A DNA stretch of 64,000 nucleotides, taken from the NCBI GenBank assembly GCA_963966185.1, contig CAWZYM010000002.1, positions 62,001 to 126,000 on the forward strand, in the 5' to 3' direction. The position numbers and the translations under genes are program-made. The notes below the pieces were generated by a model, which saw only the letters and a list, made by a program, of their open reading frames with translations, was not told the DNA's origin and made no database searches. This document shows positions 52,010 through 61,188 of this stretch, piece by piece (the stretch's first letter is position 1; every line of letters starts with the position of its first letter). This DNA comes from Rhabditoides inermis. Taxonomy: Eukaryota > Nematoda > Chromadorea > Rhabditida > Rhabditidae.

Positions 52010-53705
52010 CAGGTTGCGCCCACGCCGCTGCCCCCAACGGAGCAGGCCGACTGCTCCAACCCGAATCTCGACCTCGTGTTCGTGTTCGATAACAGCGATG
52101 CGCACGGCAACCAGTCAGACCCCACCGTCAGCTCCAATCGATATCTCGTACTGGATCTGCTAGGTGAGAAGAATTGGTGACTTTCGATCGCCATAACACG
52201 ACAAGAATGTTTAGTGTAGAACTTCAATCATTTATCCGGAATCGTTATATCTGAGTATGACAATCATAATTATATGAAGCATACAGTAGTACCTAAGATG
52301 CTAGATACATAGGCTAACGCCGGGGAAAGACAGGTAGGCTGACGAGGTTAGTGGTGGGAAGCGATACTTGATCGATAATCATTCCTGGACCATTAGAGTA
52401 CCATTCTTGACGCGTAGAGCTCCGAGGGTCCCTTACTTCCATGCCAATTGGTATCTCCTCGCGCCATAGCTGCTTCCACATGAGGGTATTTCCCGCCGCC
52501 TTACTGGTTACTCGGGAAGGATTCTTGTCGATGACCGAACATTCGGCGGCGGTGGGGCAAAATGAGGACTCGACCGCACGCCGCGGGGAAAAGAAGAAGA
52601 AAGAAGAAGAAGAAAAAGAAGTAGAATTTGTTGGATGGTATTATATACATAGCTCACCGGGAAAAAAACAGTATCTCCCGATCTGCTATCTCTATGTAGT
52701 TACGGGGACATTTCAATTCTGAATACTCGAAATAGTTCAAAGTGGTTTCAGGCTGTTTTGTATTTGGAGATAGTTGTTAGTTGGGAAGAAAGTATTCTGT
52801 AGATAGTGGGAAGAGCCTGACCTCTACTTTACAGGCTCGCTGTATCACAGTGTGCGCGTGCGCGTCGCGATGGTGTCGTCCGGCAACGAGCCGAAGACGG
52901 TGCTGGAGTTCACCGACGTGAACAAGAGGGACCACGTGTTCGAGAAGGTGAATGGAGAGAGAGAGAGGGAGAGAGGGGAAGGGGAGAGAGAGGGGGGGAG
53001 AGACAGACAGACAAACAGAGAGAGGGAAGAGATAGAGAAAGAGAAACGCTCCAGATCGAGTCGATGCCGGTGGTGGCTGGTCAGCCGGCGTACACCGAAG
53101 CCCTCATCCACGCGCTGGATATGATCGACGCGGAGGGACGGTGGGTAGTATTCTGCTCCTGGTCCTTCTCCTCCACGTTTCTTCTCCGCTTTTTATCCTG
53201 CATCTGCTCCTTCTCCTACTTTTTCATCTTCCTCCTGCTCCTTCCCCTCTTCATTTTCTGATACTGATACTGCACCCCCCTACTCCGACACCCTCCCCTT
53301 CTCCAGTGCGGACGCGCGCGCAGCCGTCGTGCTGGTCGGAAACGGACAACGCATCGAGCAGCTGCACAACCGGGGCGAGCTGGAGAGGCGAGTGGACTCC
53401 TCGCCCGCGCTCGAACTACTCGCAGTCGACAGCAGCGAGCAGACCAATGTGGATGGGCTGGCCGAGGTGGTCCGCGGAGAGGACAAGGTGGGGGGAAGGA
53501 GGGGGAGAGAGAGGGGGGAGAGAGAGAGGGAGAGAGAGGGAGAGAGAGAGGGAGAGAGAGAGGGGGAGAGGGGGAGAGAGGGATAGGGGGCGAGAGGGGG
53601 GAGAGAGGGGGGAGAGAGAAAGTGAGAGAGAGGGGAGAGAGAGAGAAAAGGGGAGAGAGAGGGAAGGGGAAAGAGAGGGAGAGAGAGGGGAGAGAAAAGA
53701 GGGGG

Positions 53706-53753
<48 letters not shown>

Positions 53754-56700
53754 TTCAGGTGTACCCGTTCGCGCGCAACGCCAAGTTCTCCTCCAAGATC
53801 CTCACCGTCGCCAAAATGGCCGAGCGAGACGACTGCAACTTTGATGTGAGCACAGAAAATTTCACATTTCACATCGAAGGTTGTTTATCAGACTGCCCTA
53901 CCAGAATCAGAATATCAAGTAGCACGGTATTATAAGTGATAGATTACGGTAAAGTCCATTTCACATCAACTTGTATATGTACAAAAAGAGATACATTTCA
54001 AGATCGATGTCTTTTCAGGGAATCGTCCGGCGCGCCGACGGTCTACCCGCTATGGCTTCTGCTATGGACAGAAAGGTATCTCTCTCCCCCCTCTCTCTCC
54101 CTCTCTCCCTCTCTCCCTCTCTCCCTCTCTCTCTCTCCCTCCCTCTCCATGTCCCTATCCAGGCCTTCTCCTTCGAGCCCTCCTCCCAGCAGCCGCTGCG
54201 AGACGTGGCCGCGGCAGGCGACAAGGAGCGGAAGGACGTGTTCTCCGATGAGAAGCTCGAGTCGACCAGCCAGAAGACGACGACGACGACTCTGAAGACG
54301 ACCAGCCTGGCGCAGATTCTGCGCGCCTCCAACGACACATCTGACTCTTCGGAAGAGGACGACTCGTCAGAGGCAGACACGCCGGCGACTGGCAAGATCG
54401 CGCCGGCGAGTGTGGAACAGACTACTCCGCTCACTTCAGTCACCACCGAGTCAGCTAGCGAAAAAGCAAGTGCAGAGTCTGTCGACATATCCACTTCCGC
54501 CGCCTTTTCCAGCGTGATTGCTGAGTCGACGACTGAAAGGTGATTTCGTTGTTGTACTTGCAATTCGGTGTATTGCTGTGCTTTCATTTTTTGTTGATCA
54601 GTCAGTTGAAAATAGCGCGCGCAGACGCGTCGCGTGCGAAACATGGACGCGCTGCGGCGCGTTGGCTCGGCGCCAAGTCTTTCAAACTGCTTGTTTGACA
54701 GTGCTTCGACCCCGGCGCCTGCCCGTTTGCCCACCCCACCGCCAGAGGAGAGCGAGAACGAGTCGTTCAAGACAGGTGAGTGGAATGGCACAGCACTTTC
54801 GAACTTTCCGTTTTTTTTCCAACGTCCCACTTTGTCTGGAACTTTACTACTTCTACATTCAAGACAAGCCAGTATCGTAGCGGTCACGTTACATCAGTGA
54901 TTCATGCTGCGGAAATAGCATCAGCTATTGAATCATCGCACCCGACTCTCTCCTTTCCAGGCTGCCGTCTGGACGTGATGATAGTGCTGGATGCGTCGGG
55001 CAGTGTGGAGGAGAACTTCATGCGCGAGAAGATGCTGGCAGGCGACATTGTGCAGAGGCTGAGGATCGGACCGAATAACGCGCGGGTATCAACTCTCTCT
55101 CTCTCGTTCTCTCTCTCTCTCTCGTTCTCTCTCTCTCTCTCTCTCGTTCTCTCTCACTATCTCACTGTCTCATACTGCTCGCCATCTCTTACTGATATTG
55201 TACCACAACATGGTCGATTACCAGTACATTCCAGGTCTCTATCGTCAAATTCGCCTCGCCCGAGAAGACGCGCACAATGTACGCGTTCACGCAGCCGCAG
55301 TCGAAGAGGCGGGTGCTGCGCGCGCTGGCCAATGTGCCCTACCACGGCGGAACCACCGCGCTGCATCTCGCGCTCGCGCATGTGGGTGGTCCTCTAGTCT
55401 CTCTAACTCTCTCTCTCTCCTCTCTCTCTCTCCTCTCTCTCTCTCACCCCCCCCCCCTCCAGGCCGCCTCGGAGCTCTCTGTCGCGTCGGGCGCTCGTCG
55501 GGACGCGGTCCCTGTTGCATTTGTCTTCACCGACGGCTTTGCGCAGAAGGACATTGAGGCGGCGGCGGCGCAGCTGCGGACAGTCGCTCCGAATACCTAC
55601 GCCATTGCAGTGAACAGCCATGTAAGTACTGAGAGTTAACTAAAGTCGTCAAACATGTTAACTAACTAGGTTAATCAGTTGCAATCGGTTAGCAAAAGCA
55701 GTGAGCAGCCATGTGAGTCCTTGGAACTTAGTGCACCCGCGTACCGCAACTTAGTACTTGGCGTACTTAGAGTTGGCGTACTTAGAGCGTCGCTACTGTT
55801 TCGAACAGCCACGTGAGTACCGAGAACGTTAACTATAGTCATCAAACCTGCTAATTAACTTAACTAAGTTAGTCAGTTGCAATCGGTAAGTGAACGTAAA
55901 GGTCAGGTACTATTGCATACAGTAATCAGTGATATATACTTTATTCATAATTGAGACAAGTGACATGAACAATGGGTTGACAATGTAAAAAGCGCACAGT
56001 TTGAGACTAGACGAACGTTTTGACTTCTTTACGATGACGTCCCGTCCGTTTGTACGCTCTGAACGCAGTCGAACCGAAGGGATAATCCCTCACCAGACAC
56101 TGTGTTTATAACAGCATATGCGGTGAGAGACTATCCTGTCACTTCTATAGTTGGGTGAGAAAACCCGGCCGGTGAGATAGACACTACCCCTGTCCAACCG
56201 TCTTTCCCCGTCAACTAGCGAGCAAAGAACTCTACATAAAATCTATAGATGTGTTGGGTCTGTTATATGAAGTTTGGATTTGTTCAGAAGAACGTACTTC
56301 TGCATAGCTGATCTATATGCACCTTTATCATTGATAAGAACAATACTACTGGGGAGGAGATTCCAAATATTATGAATACGAAAAGGGAAAAAGGACTGCG
56401 AGAGAGTGGTTTTAGATGAGTTGTATAGTTTAAGTGAATGGCCCCGAAGTTGTCGTGTATGAGTTGTGGTAGACAGTGTCAGTGGTATTGGGTGTACAAA
56501 GATATGTCCATAAATATATGCATGTGCCAAGGAAAGATCAATCATCAAGCGTCTCATATACAATGTTTCTAACCCTAGATTTTCCAACCTATGTTTATAG
56601 TCTGTTTTAGGGTACACAAACAGAACTCTCACATACACAAACAGAACTCTCTTTCAAAGTTCTGTTTGTGTATGTGAACAATGTAGCCGTGCTCCTCTCT

Positions 56701-56956
56701 GTAAACACCATGACTGAACATTGATTGGTTAAGGCGTGACCCGAGTGGATTCTGAATTCTGACCCTTTACCCAGAACGACCCAACGCATAGGGGTAAGAA
56801 TGGGCTCTCAACGTATCGGTCTTGCAGCTGCCGATCTCGCGCGCGGAACTAGCGCGCATCGCGGGCCAGCCGGAGCGAGTGTTCACCGACCGCGACCTGG
56901 ACAAGCTCGACCTCGAGCTCGCCTCCATCACCAGAGACTGCGCGCTCGTCATGTGA
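35281..56956 (+). CDS. Secreted multi-VWA, mucin-like protein, complete, 57 exons, about 2431 aa
   Basis: A signal peptide (MRTTVGLLLAVAAALLHAQQ) spans exons 35281-35307 and 35362-35418.  The domain exons begin at 35845 (VWA1), 38461 (VWA2), 41540 (VWA3), 44583 (VWA4), 46332 (VWA5), 48741 (VWA6), 52013 (VWA7) and 54961 (VWA8). Exon 39682-40710 carries PPPTQWT repeats and about 250 Thr/Glu/Ala residues. The last exon 56828-56956 ends RDCALVM. The model sums to 7296 nt and its phases close. Intact MIDAS metal sites (DxSxS, then T, then DG) occur in VWA2 (LDTSGS), VWA3 (IDRSQS), VWA4 (IDKSQS), VWA6 (IDASSS) and VWA8 (LDASGS). VWA1 (FDLTSE), VWA5 (LDTSTD) and VWA7 (FDNSDA, with DG replaced) are degenerate. 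VWA domains bind protein ligands, usually via the MIDAS ion; the Thr-rich block is likely O-glycosylated. No transmembrane segment or GPI signal is seen. The intron after 48873 uses a GC donor. Three further Ser/Thr-rich linkers lie at 43733-44224, 48299-48399 and 54163-54775. Function is inferred only as extracellular matrix or adhesion. Confidence 0.88.
35455..35815. repeat. (TTTCTC)n hexamer array with CT flanks
   Basis: About 300 bases of almost perfect six-base units, flanked by CT dinucleotides, in the second intron of the VWA gene. It is open in all frames on both strands and gives false proteins of SFSFS, LFLFL and EKEKE type. Confidence 0.95.
36508..36578 (+). repeat. Copy of an acceptor edge upstream of exon 36575-36689
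   Basis: cacagggagatcgagctatgaag at 36508 echoes the real acceptor tcagggagatcgagcgggtg at 36571. Both keep CAG and the first 12 exon bases. Confidence 0.8.
36690..36968. repeat. (GGGAGA)n hexamer array
   Basis: It begins directly at the donor of exon 36575-36689 (AAG then GTAGAGAGG) and runs about 280 bases. The donor grades into the repeat. Confidence 0.95.
37812..37945 (+). repeat. Three copies of the acceptor edge of exon 37937-38029
   Basis: atccagaacaaaatggtg (about 37813), atccagaacaaggtggtg (about 37891) and the real atccagaacgaggtgcgg (37931) all carry CAG and the same first codons. Confidence 0.75.
38266..38365. mobile_element. Foldback repeat between VWA1 and VWA2 exons
   Basis: It starts gcgatcagtctcatcgaacc and ends ttccggagagactgat, a diverged inverted pair with inner cttccgaat and ccttcgaaac blocks. 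Confidence 0.65.
39306..39395 (+). repeat. Copy of a VWA2 acceptor edge
   Basis: tcagattttcatcctgatctcggacgg at 39303 repeats the real exon start cagatcttcatcctgctgtcggacggg at 39364, about 60 bases downstream. It keeps the acceptor and encodes IFILISDG, so it retains the SDG metal-site motif. Confidence 0.85.
41756..42000 (+). repeat. Two pseudo-exon copies upstream of VWA3 exon 41991-42128
   Basis: After tttag at 41759 comes agactcgccatcgccaag and after ttcag at 41859 comes aaactcgctacggcgaag. The real exon begins after tttag with gaactcgccaccgcgcgg. The first copy stays open for about 17 codons (LAIAKCEVDNIVIEP) before a stop and resembles a VWA helix. Confidence 0.75.
44024..44098. mobile_element. 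Foldback repeat making up most of a 111-nt VWA-gene intron
   Basis: It starts ggcagtcagtctcttcgaaac and ends gagactgacc, with TTCGAAACGAC in the middle. It fills about two thirds of the intron between exons 43733-44012 and 44124-44224. Confidence 0.8.
44250..44310. mobile_element. Foldback repeat, short copy, in the next intron
   Basis: It starts gttgcggcgagactcttcga and ends gttttgtagagactgacc. It lies in the intron between exons 44124-44224 and 44421-44486. Confidence 0.65.
45031..45141. mobile_element. Foldback repeat, full-length copy
   Basis: It starts gtagcggtcagtctcttcaa and ends ttagaagagattgacc, with ccttcgaaacactatcaa internally. It lies in the VWA4 intron between exons 44727-44833 and 45281-45397. 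Confidence 0.8.
46202..46322. mobile_element. Foldback repeat abutting the VWA5 acceptor
   Basis: It starts tgcggacagtcttttcaaaac and ends gttccgaagagactgaccg. The exon begins at 46332 just nine bases after the element (aacgtttag), so the element lies where a branch point is expected. Confidence 0.8.
48653..48735. repeat. (CAA)n microsatellite
   Basis: About 27 CAA units between the donor of exon 48558-48647 and the acceptor (ctgcag) of exon 48741-48873. It is intronic, not a polyglutamine tract. Confidence 0.9.
50256..50680 (-). CDS. Small secreted AP/Y-rich structural-type protein nested in a VWA-gene intron, 2 exons
   Basis: Exons 50680-50453 and 50354-50256 encode 108 aa; phase 0 closes at GCG joined to CCC. 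The start is MQCLSLVVLLVASAHAVDYY, a textbook signal peptide with cleavage after AHA. The mature part is Ala, Pro and Tyr rich: YPYAGGAYAPSP, GLAPAYAPGPVAAPLA, YGPAYAAAPVAA, then QFYYGYASPAFATYG. Such AAP/YA repeats are typical of secreted structural proteins such as cuticle or gland proteins; the exact role is inference. The ATG follows attgcag by one base, which could be a cis or spliced-leader acceptor. A TATA-type box lies at 50815-50820. The gene runs opposite to its host inside the 1.4-kb intron 50012-51422. Confidence 0.85.
50815..50820 (-). promoter_or_regulatory. TATA-type box of the nested gene
   Basis: TATAAG on the minus strand in the context gctataagaagccgc, about 135 bases before the ATG, leaving room for a short 5' UTR ending in the ttgcag acceptor. 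Confidence 0.5.
51195..51432 (+). repeat. Four tandem copies of an acceptor edge (about 60-70 nt units)
   Basis: cgtcatctg...tgacgtcaacgcttcagattcctc recurs: partial at about 51215, then 51265-51305, 51325-51366 and the real one at 51393-51432. Each copy contains TGACGTCA and ends in tcagattcctc. The last one is the acceptor of exon 51423-51525. Confidence 0.85.
51627..51903. mobile_element. 277-bp foldback element with arms of about 110 nt
   Basis: The left arm tatagttttattctgggaga and right arm tctccctgaataaaactata are inverse complements. Pairing continues inward through gactacagaaacgaagatactcat and tgcgggaccac to about 51735 on the left. Flanking TA on both sides fits a TA target. It has no transposase. 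It lies in the VWA-gene intron before exon 52013-52163. Confidence 0.85.
55600..55895 (+). repeat. Three copies of the VWA8 donor edge
   Basis: The real edge gaacagccatgtaagtactgag (55612) is followed by gagcagccatgtgagtcc (about 55703) and gaacagccacgtgagtaccgag (about 55804). The 3' flank (gttaactaaagtcgtcaaac, then gttgcaatcggtta) is repeated too. The copies have GTGAGT, a better donor match than the first. Confidence 0.85.
55925..56638 (-). mobile_element. 5'-truncated LINE: C-terminal end of a reverse-transcriptase ORF plus 3' UTR
   Basis: The minus frame 56638-56243 is open for 131 codons. It contains YKHRLENLGLETLYMRRL, then TTHTRQLRGHSLKLYNSSK, then FFPFRIHNIWNLLPSSIV and a final FK/W-like helix. 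That order (RLxxLGLxxLxxRR, then RGHSxKL, then FxxRxxNxWNxLP) is the hallmark of the C-terminus of CR1/Jockey-type non-LTR retrotransposons. An AATAAA lies downstream at 55945-55940, so the element probably ends near 55925. It lies antisense in the VWA-gene intron 55622-56827. The frame has no stop, which suggests a recent insertion. Confidence 0.8.
56630..56676. repeat. Perfect 19-bp palindrome at the LINE 5' edge
   Basis: cacatacacaaacagaact and agttctgtttgtgtatgtg are exact inverse complements separated by nine bases. A further cacaaacagaactct lies just left, and caaagttctgtttgtgta recurs at 57305. Confidence 0.9.
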
Positions 56957-57724
56957 TCGCATTGCCTTTTTTCTCTGTTCTCTCTTCCCTCTCCCTCTCC
57001 CCCTAGGTCTTCCGTATTCAGCAAGGCCCCTTGCCACTGTCTCACCCCTTGCCTACCAGACTCACTCTACAATGTTCTGCCTCACCTCACCTGTCCACAG
57101 ACCTTTTTCGAAATGACTTTTATGTTTCACTGCCTCACCTTGTGTTAGTCGTCGGTCGGCTCCGACGAGACACTTTTCTCTACTTGTTTCACTAGTAGCT
57201 CAATCTGTGCAATGTATTGCGATGCTGTGTTTTCTTTTCACTCTCTTCTTTCCGTGCTCTCGATTCCGGTGTTTTGGATGCATAATAATATAAACGTATT
57301 TTTTCAAAGTTCTGTTTGTGTACGAAGTTAGTCCAGTTCACTATAACACAATTCCATATTTCAAATATCTTTATTAATACCTTCAGGGCGAATATAAATA
57401 TACAAATGAATTATAAATATACTGTATAAACAACTCATCATCTTCATATTCTATGCATATACTCTCGAGAAATGGCTCGGACTGAAGAGCCCGGCATACA
57501 AGTACAAATGTGGAAGAACCAGGGATCTCAACATTCTCTCTCTCTCACCCTTCTCTCTCACTCTCTCACTCTCATTCACTTTCTCTCTCTTTCTCCCTTA
57601 TCACAACACTATTTGGGTATGTATTATCAAAAGAAAAATGGGAGGAAGACATGAAGACATTCACTAGTACACCCGGATTGCCTCTCCACACACTCACTAC
57701 GCTCAGCCCGCCGGCTCCGCCCCC
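56957..57724. other. 3' flank of the VWA gene and tomosyn 3' UTR
   Basis: The two genes converge here. For tomosyn, AATAAA lies at 57375-57370 on the minus strand. For the VWA gene only weaker variants (cataataatataaac) are seen near 57281. No exon was found. Confidence 0.5.
57370..57375 (-). terminator. Poly(A) signal of tomosyn
   Basis: AATAAA on the minus strand, about 350 bases after the tomosyn stop. Confidence 0.5.
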
Positions 57725-58836
57725 TCAGAAGTTGTACCACTTCTTCTTCTCGTACTTTTCGACCAGCTTGCCGGTGCGCTGGCTGAGATTGAGCGCGTTG
57801 TTGCGCAGATTCTCCGTCACGTCGACTGTCGCTGCGAGCCGGTCGCCGCGCTCGTTCAGGTTCTGGATAGACGAATACCTCTCTCTCCCCCCCTCTCCCT
57901 CTCTCTCTCTCTCTCCCTCTCTCTTTCCCTCTCCCTACCTCTCTCTCTCTCCATCCCCTCTCCCCCCCACCTGTATAGCCATGGCAGCCGCTTGTCCGGC
58001 GGATATGCCTCCGGCCTGCGCCCTCTCCATGTTCGCTGCCGGTCCGGGGATCGTCTTGCCGACCGAGCGCATCCCGGTCGCTGCCGAGGATGCCGCCCCC
58101 GTCACCGAGGGCTTGTCCACGACTGAAAAGGGATACAGTAAATGCACAAATCAGTTATACGGTAGTCCTCGATTCCTCCATTTCCACTAATCACGGTACG
58201 GCATTTCTCTCGAGTGATGCGGATGGCGCACGAAAGTTGGTGTCAAAGTAACGTGTAGACAACGTTAGCCAGATGCACTCACATATGGCATCTCCAGATC
58301 GAATGTTTTACGTACAAATGCTCTAACTTCAGTACTACACCAATCCCGCTCACAAATAGCATCCAGGTCCACCGGCTCCCTCGGGGTGTTGCCTCTAACT
58401 CATCTCTCTAAACTCTAACCAATATATCTCCCCCTCACATATGACATCCAAACCAAATACAAAACGTCGTGGATCTGGATACACACCTCTTATACCACCA
58501 TCCCCCTCCGTACACCTATTTACATACCCATACCCCCTCTCATATATGGTATCCAGATCCACCGGCTCCCTGGGGGTGTCTAACCTACCAAACCTCCACT
58601 CACGTATGGAAACCGAATGATAACCAGATCAATGGTATCCATATCTACTCACATATGCTATCCAGGTCCACCGGCTCCCTGGGGGTGTTGCCGCCGAACA
58701 GCCCCGAGACGCCCTTGAAGAACGAAGTGTTGCGCGGCGGTTCGGGCATGTCGGCCGGCACGAACAGGTCGCCTGGAATCAGCGTCTCTCTCTCTCTCTT
58801 CCCTCTCTCTCCTTCTCTCTCTCTCCTTTCTCTCTC

Positions 58837-58870
<34 letters not shown>

Positions 58871-60385
58871 ATATATTGCTATCTCACACATTGCGAGGCG
58901 CTTGATCTCTAGCAAAAAAAGTCCACTTGAGAACTCAGAAACTGCGCGAATAGGTGTGCTCAAGATCAATAGAGCCTTATATTGAGCGAATCAGCAAATC
59001 GAGAGCGGCATGGAAAGGAGGAAACTTTGCTAAACTGCGATATGGTCGATACAGCTCTCCGAATCAATAAACATTCAAACCAAAAAACCCGCATGACTCA
59101 ACAACGCAACACATTTCATGTTTCCAAAAAAGGCCTCTGTGAAGCACGATACGATAGTGATGATACGTGATACCGATAAGGGTAAAACAACAATAACAAA
59201 GAAGAGAGAGAGAAAGGGAGAGAGAGAGGGAGAGAGAAAGGGAGAGAGTGAGGGGGGGGGGTAAAGAAAGCACACCACTCACCAATACTCTCGTCGACTT
59301 GTTCTGCCAACTCGTTGCACACTGTGTACTTTTCGATCTGAAAGCGGCAAATGCAAACAATGGCATACTCGCCCCGCCCCGCCCTCGAAACCACGCCCCC
59401 ACCTCCGAGTTGCTGGTCATGTAGACGCCGAGTCCGTGCTCGCTGAATGCCGTCTTGGCGCAGATGCTGAAACACTGCCATAGGCCCTGCTGGGACTGCT
59501 CAGGCCGCTGCTCCTCCTCCTCCTCCTCCTCCTTCTCCTCCCTCTTCTCCACCACACTGGTGGGAACCGGCTGGCGTGACACGCGCATCTCGCCCACAAA
59601 ATGACCGCGCCACTATCACAAGGCGAGAGAAATGACTGCGCATGTGAATTCGAAAATCATCACTTAATAAAGTCAATCATAAGCTATGCGGTTTAAATTT
59701 TCCCGCGTGATCGGAACTTGTGCATGGAACGTTCCGCCATAATATGAACATGTGTGGGTGTGGGCAGTCCCTTCATGCCCGTCACGCACGACACATGGTT
59801 GCGTTCAGAAGGCGTTCAAAAGGCGTTCAGAAGGCATTCAGAAGGCGTTCAGAAGGCGTTCAGAAGGCGTTCAGAAGGCATTCAGAAGGCGTTCAGAAGA
59901 CGTTCAGAAGGCGTTGCGTTCAGAAGGCGTTCAGAAGGCATTCAAAAGGCGTTCAGAAGACGTTCAAAACGCGTTCAGAAGGCGTTCAGAAAGCGTTCAG
60001 AAGGCGTTCAGAAGGCGTTCAGAAGGCGTTCAGAAGACGTTCAAAAGGCGTTCAGAAGGCGTTCAGAAAGCGTTCAGAAGGCGTTAAGAAGGCGTTCAGA
60101 AGACGTTCAGAAGGCGTTTAGAAGGCATTCAGAAGGCGTTCAGAAGGCGTTCAGAAGGCGCTCAGAAGGCGTTCAGGAGGCGCTCAGAAGGCAGTAGCGA
60201 AGAAGTTTCGAAGAGACTCACGGATCGTCGATTTCTATCGAGTGCGGGATGAGACTGGCCGAGTTCAACACGCGGAGCGACGGAAGCGAGAGCACCTGAA
60301 ATCACACTTTCTCTTTCTCTCTCTCTTTTTCTCTCACTCTCTGCTTCCCTTCCCCTCTATCTCCCTCCCTCCCTCCCCCCCCTCT

Positions 60386-60425
<40 letters not shown>

Positions 60426-61152
60426 ACCTGCAGTGATCCAGCAGCAGTGAGCAACATCAACACGGGATAGCCGCGCACGTGTGAACAGCGCGCCTGAATC
60501 GGAGAAGATCAGATTACGGTACTCGTCTTTTAAACGTATAATTTCGAAATGTCACTAAACTATAGTTTTTAAAATTATAGAAAATTCGTCTTGTTTGTGG
60601 AACAGAAACTGTCAGACAAAGATATACGTGAAGGTGGGTACACTATAAAACATATCAATTCAATAAAACAATCCAAAAAACGTCTGGCGTAGTACAGTAG
60701 CACAGTCACCTACTGGAAGATGGAAATGGAAGATGTTGCCTACCTTGACTATGGGAATGTCGTCGCACTTGTGGTGGAATAGCTGTCCGAACGACGGCAG
60801 CGCCACCACACGCACCTCGTACTCAGAGATAGAGACCAGCATCTGCAATCCGAATCACTTTTGCAAACGACGACTCCATCAGAAATGTTTCATTGTAATC
60901 CTTTTTGCTCCTCTCGTATATATTGGTTTTAGTTTGTTCATAATTGTTTTTATCACGTGTTATCAACCGTTTAAATTATTATTGTACTTTTCAAAGGAGC
61001 TTTGATAGAACCGACAAAGCATTCACCTGCGCAATGTCATCCGTCTGATCGACGCTGGAGAGGGATGGCGAGAGGCTGGGCTTGGTGACGACGCGGTTCG
61101 ACACCACCTTCTCCGGACTGTCGCGCTCCTTGGCCGGCTCCTGAGAGCATAT

Positions 61153-61188
<36 letters not shown>

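Noticed and set aside
54596..54700. A separate gene starting at the ATG near 54642 (MDALRRVGSAPS)
   Set aside because: An acceptor at 54701 lets the preceding Ser/Thr-rich exon join in phase through this region to VWA8, so a separate start is not needed.
59720..60197. Repeat protein frames with RRSEGVQKAF units on the plus strand
   Set aside because: They are the 11-bp minisatellite, open in three frames by chance, inside a tomosyn intron.
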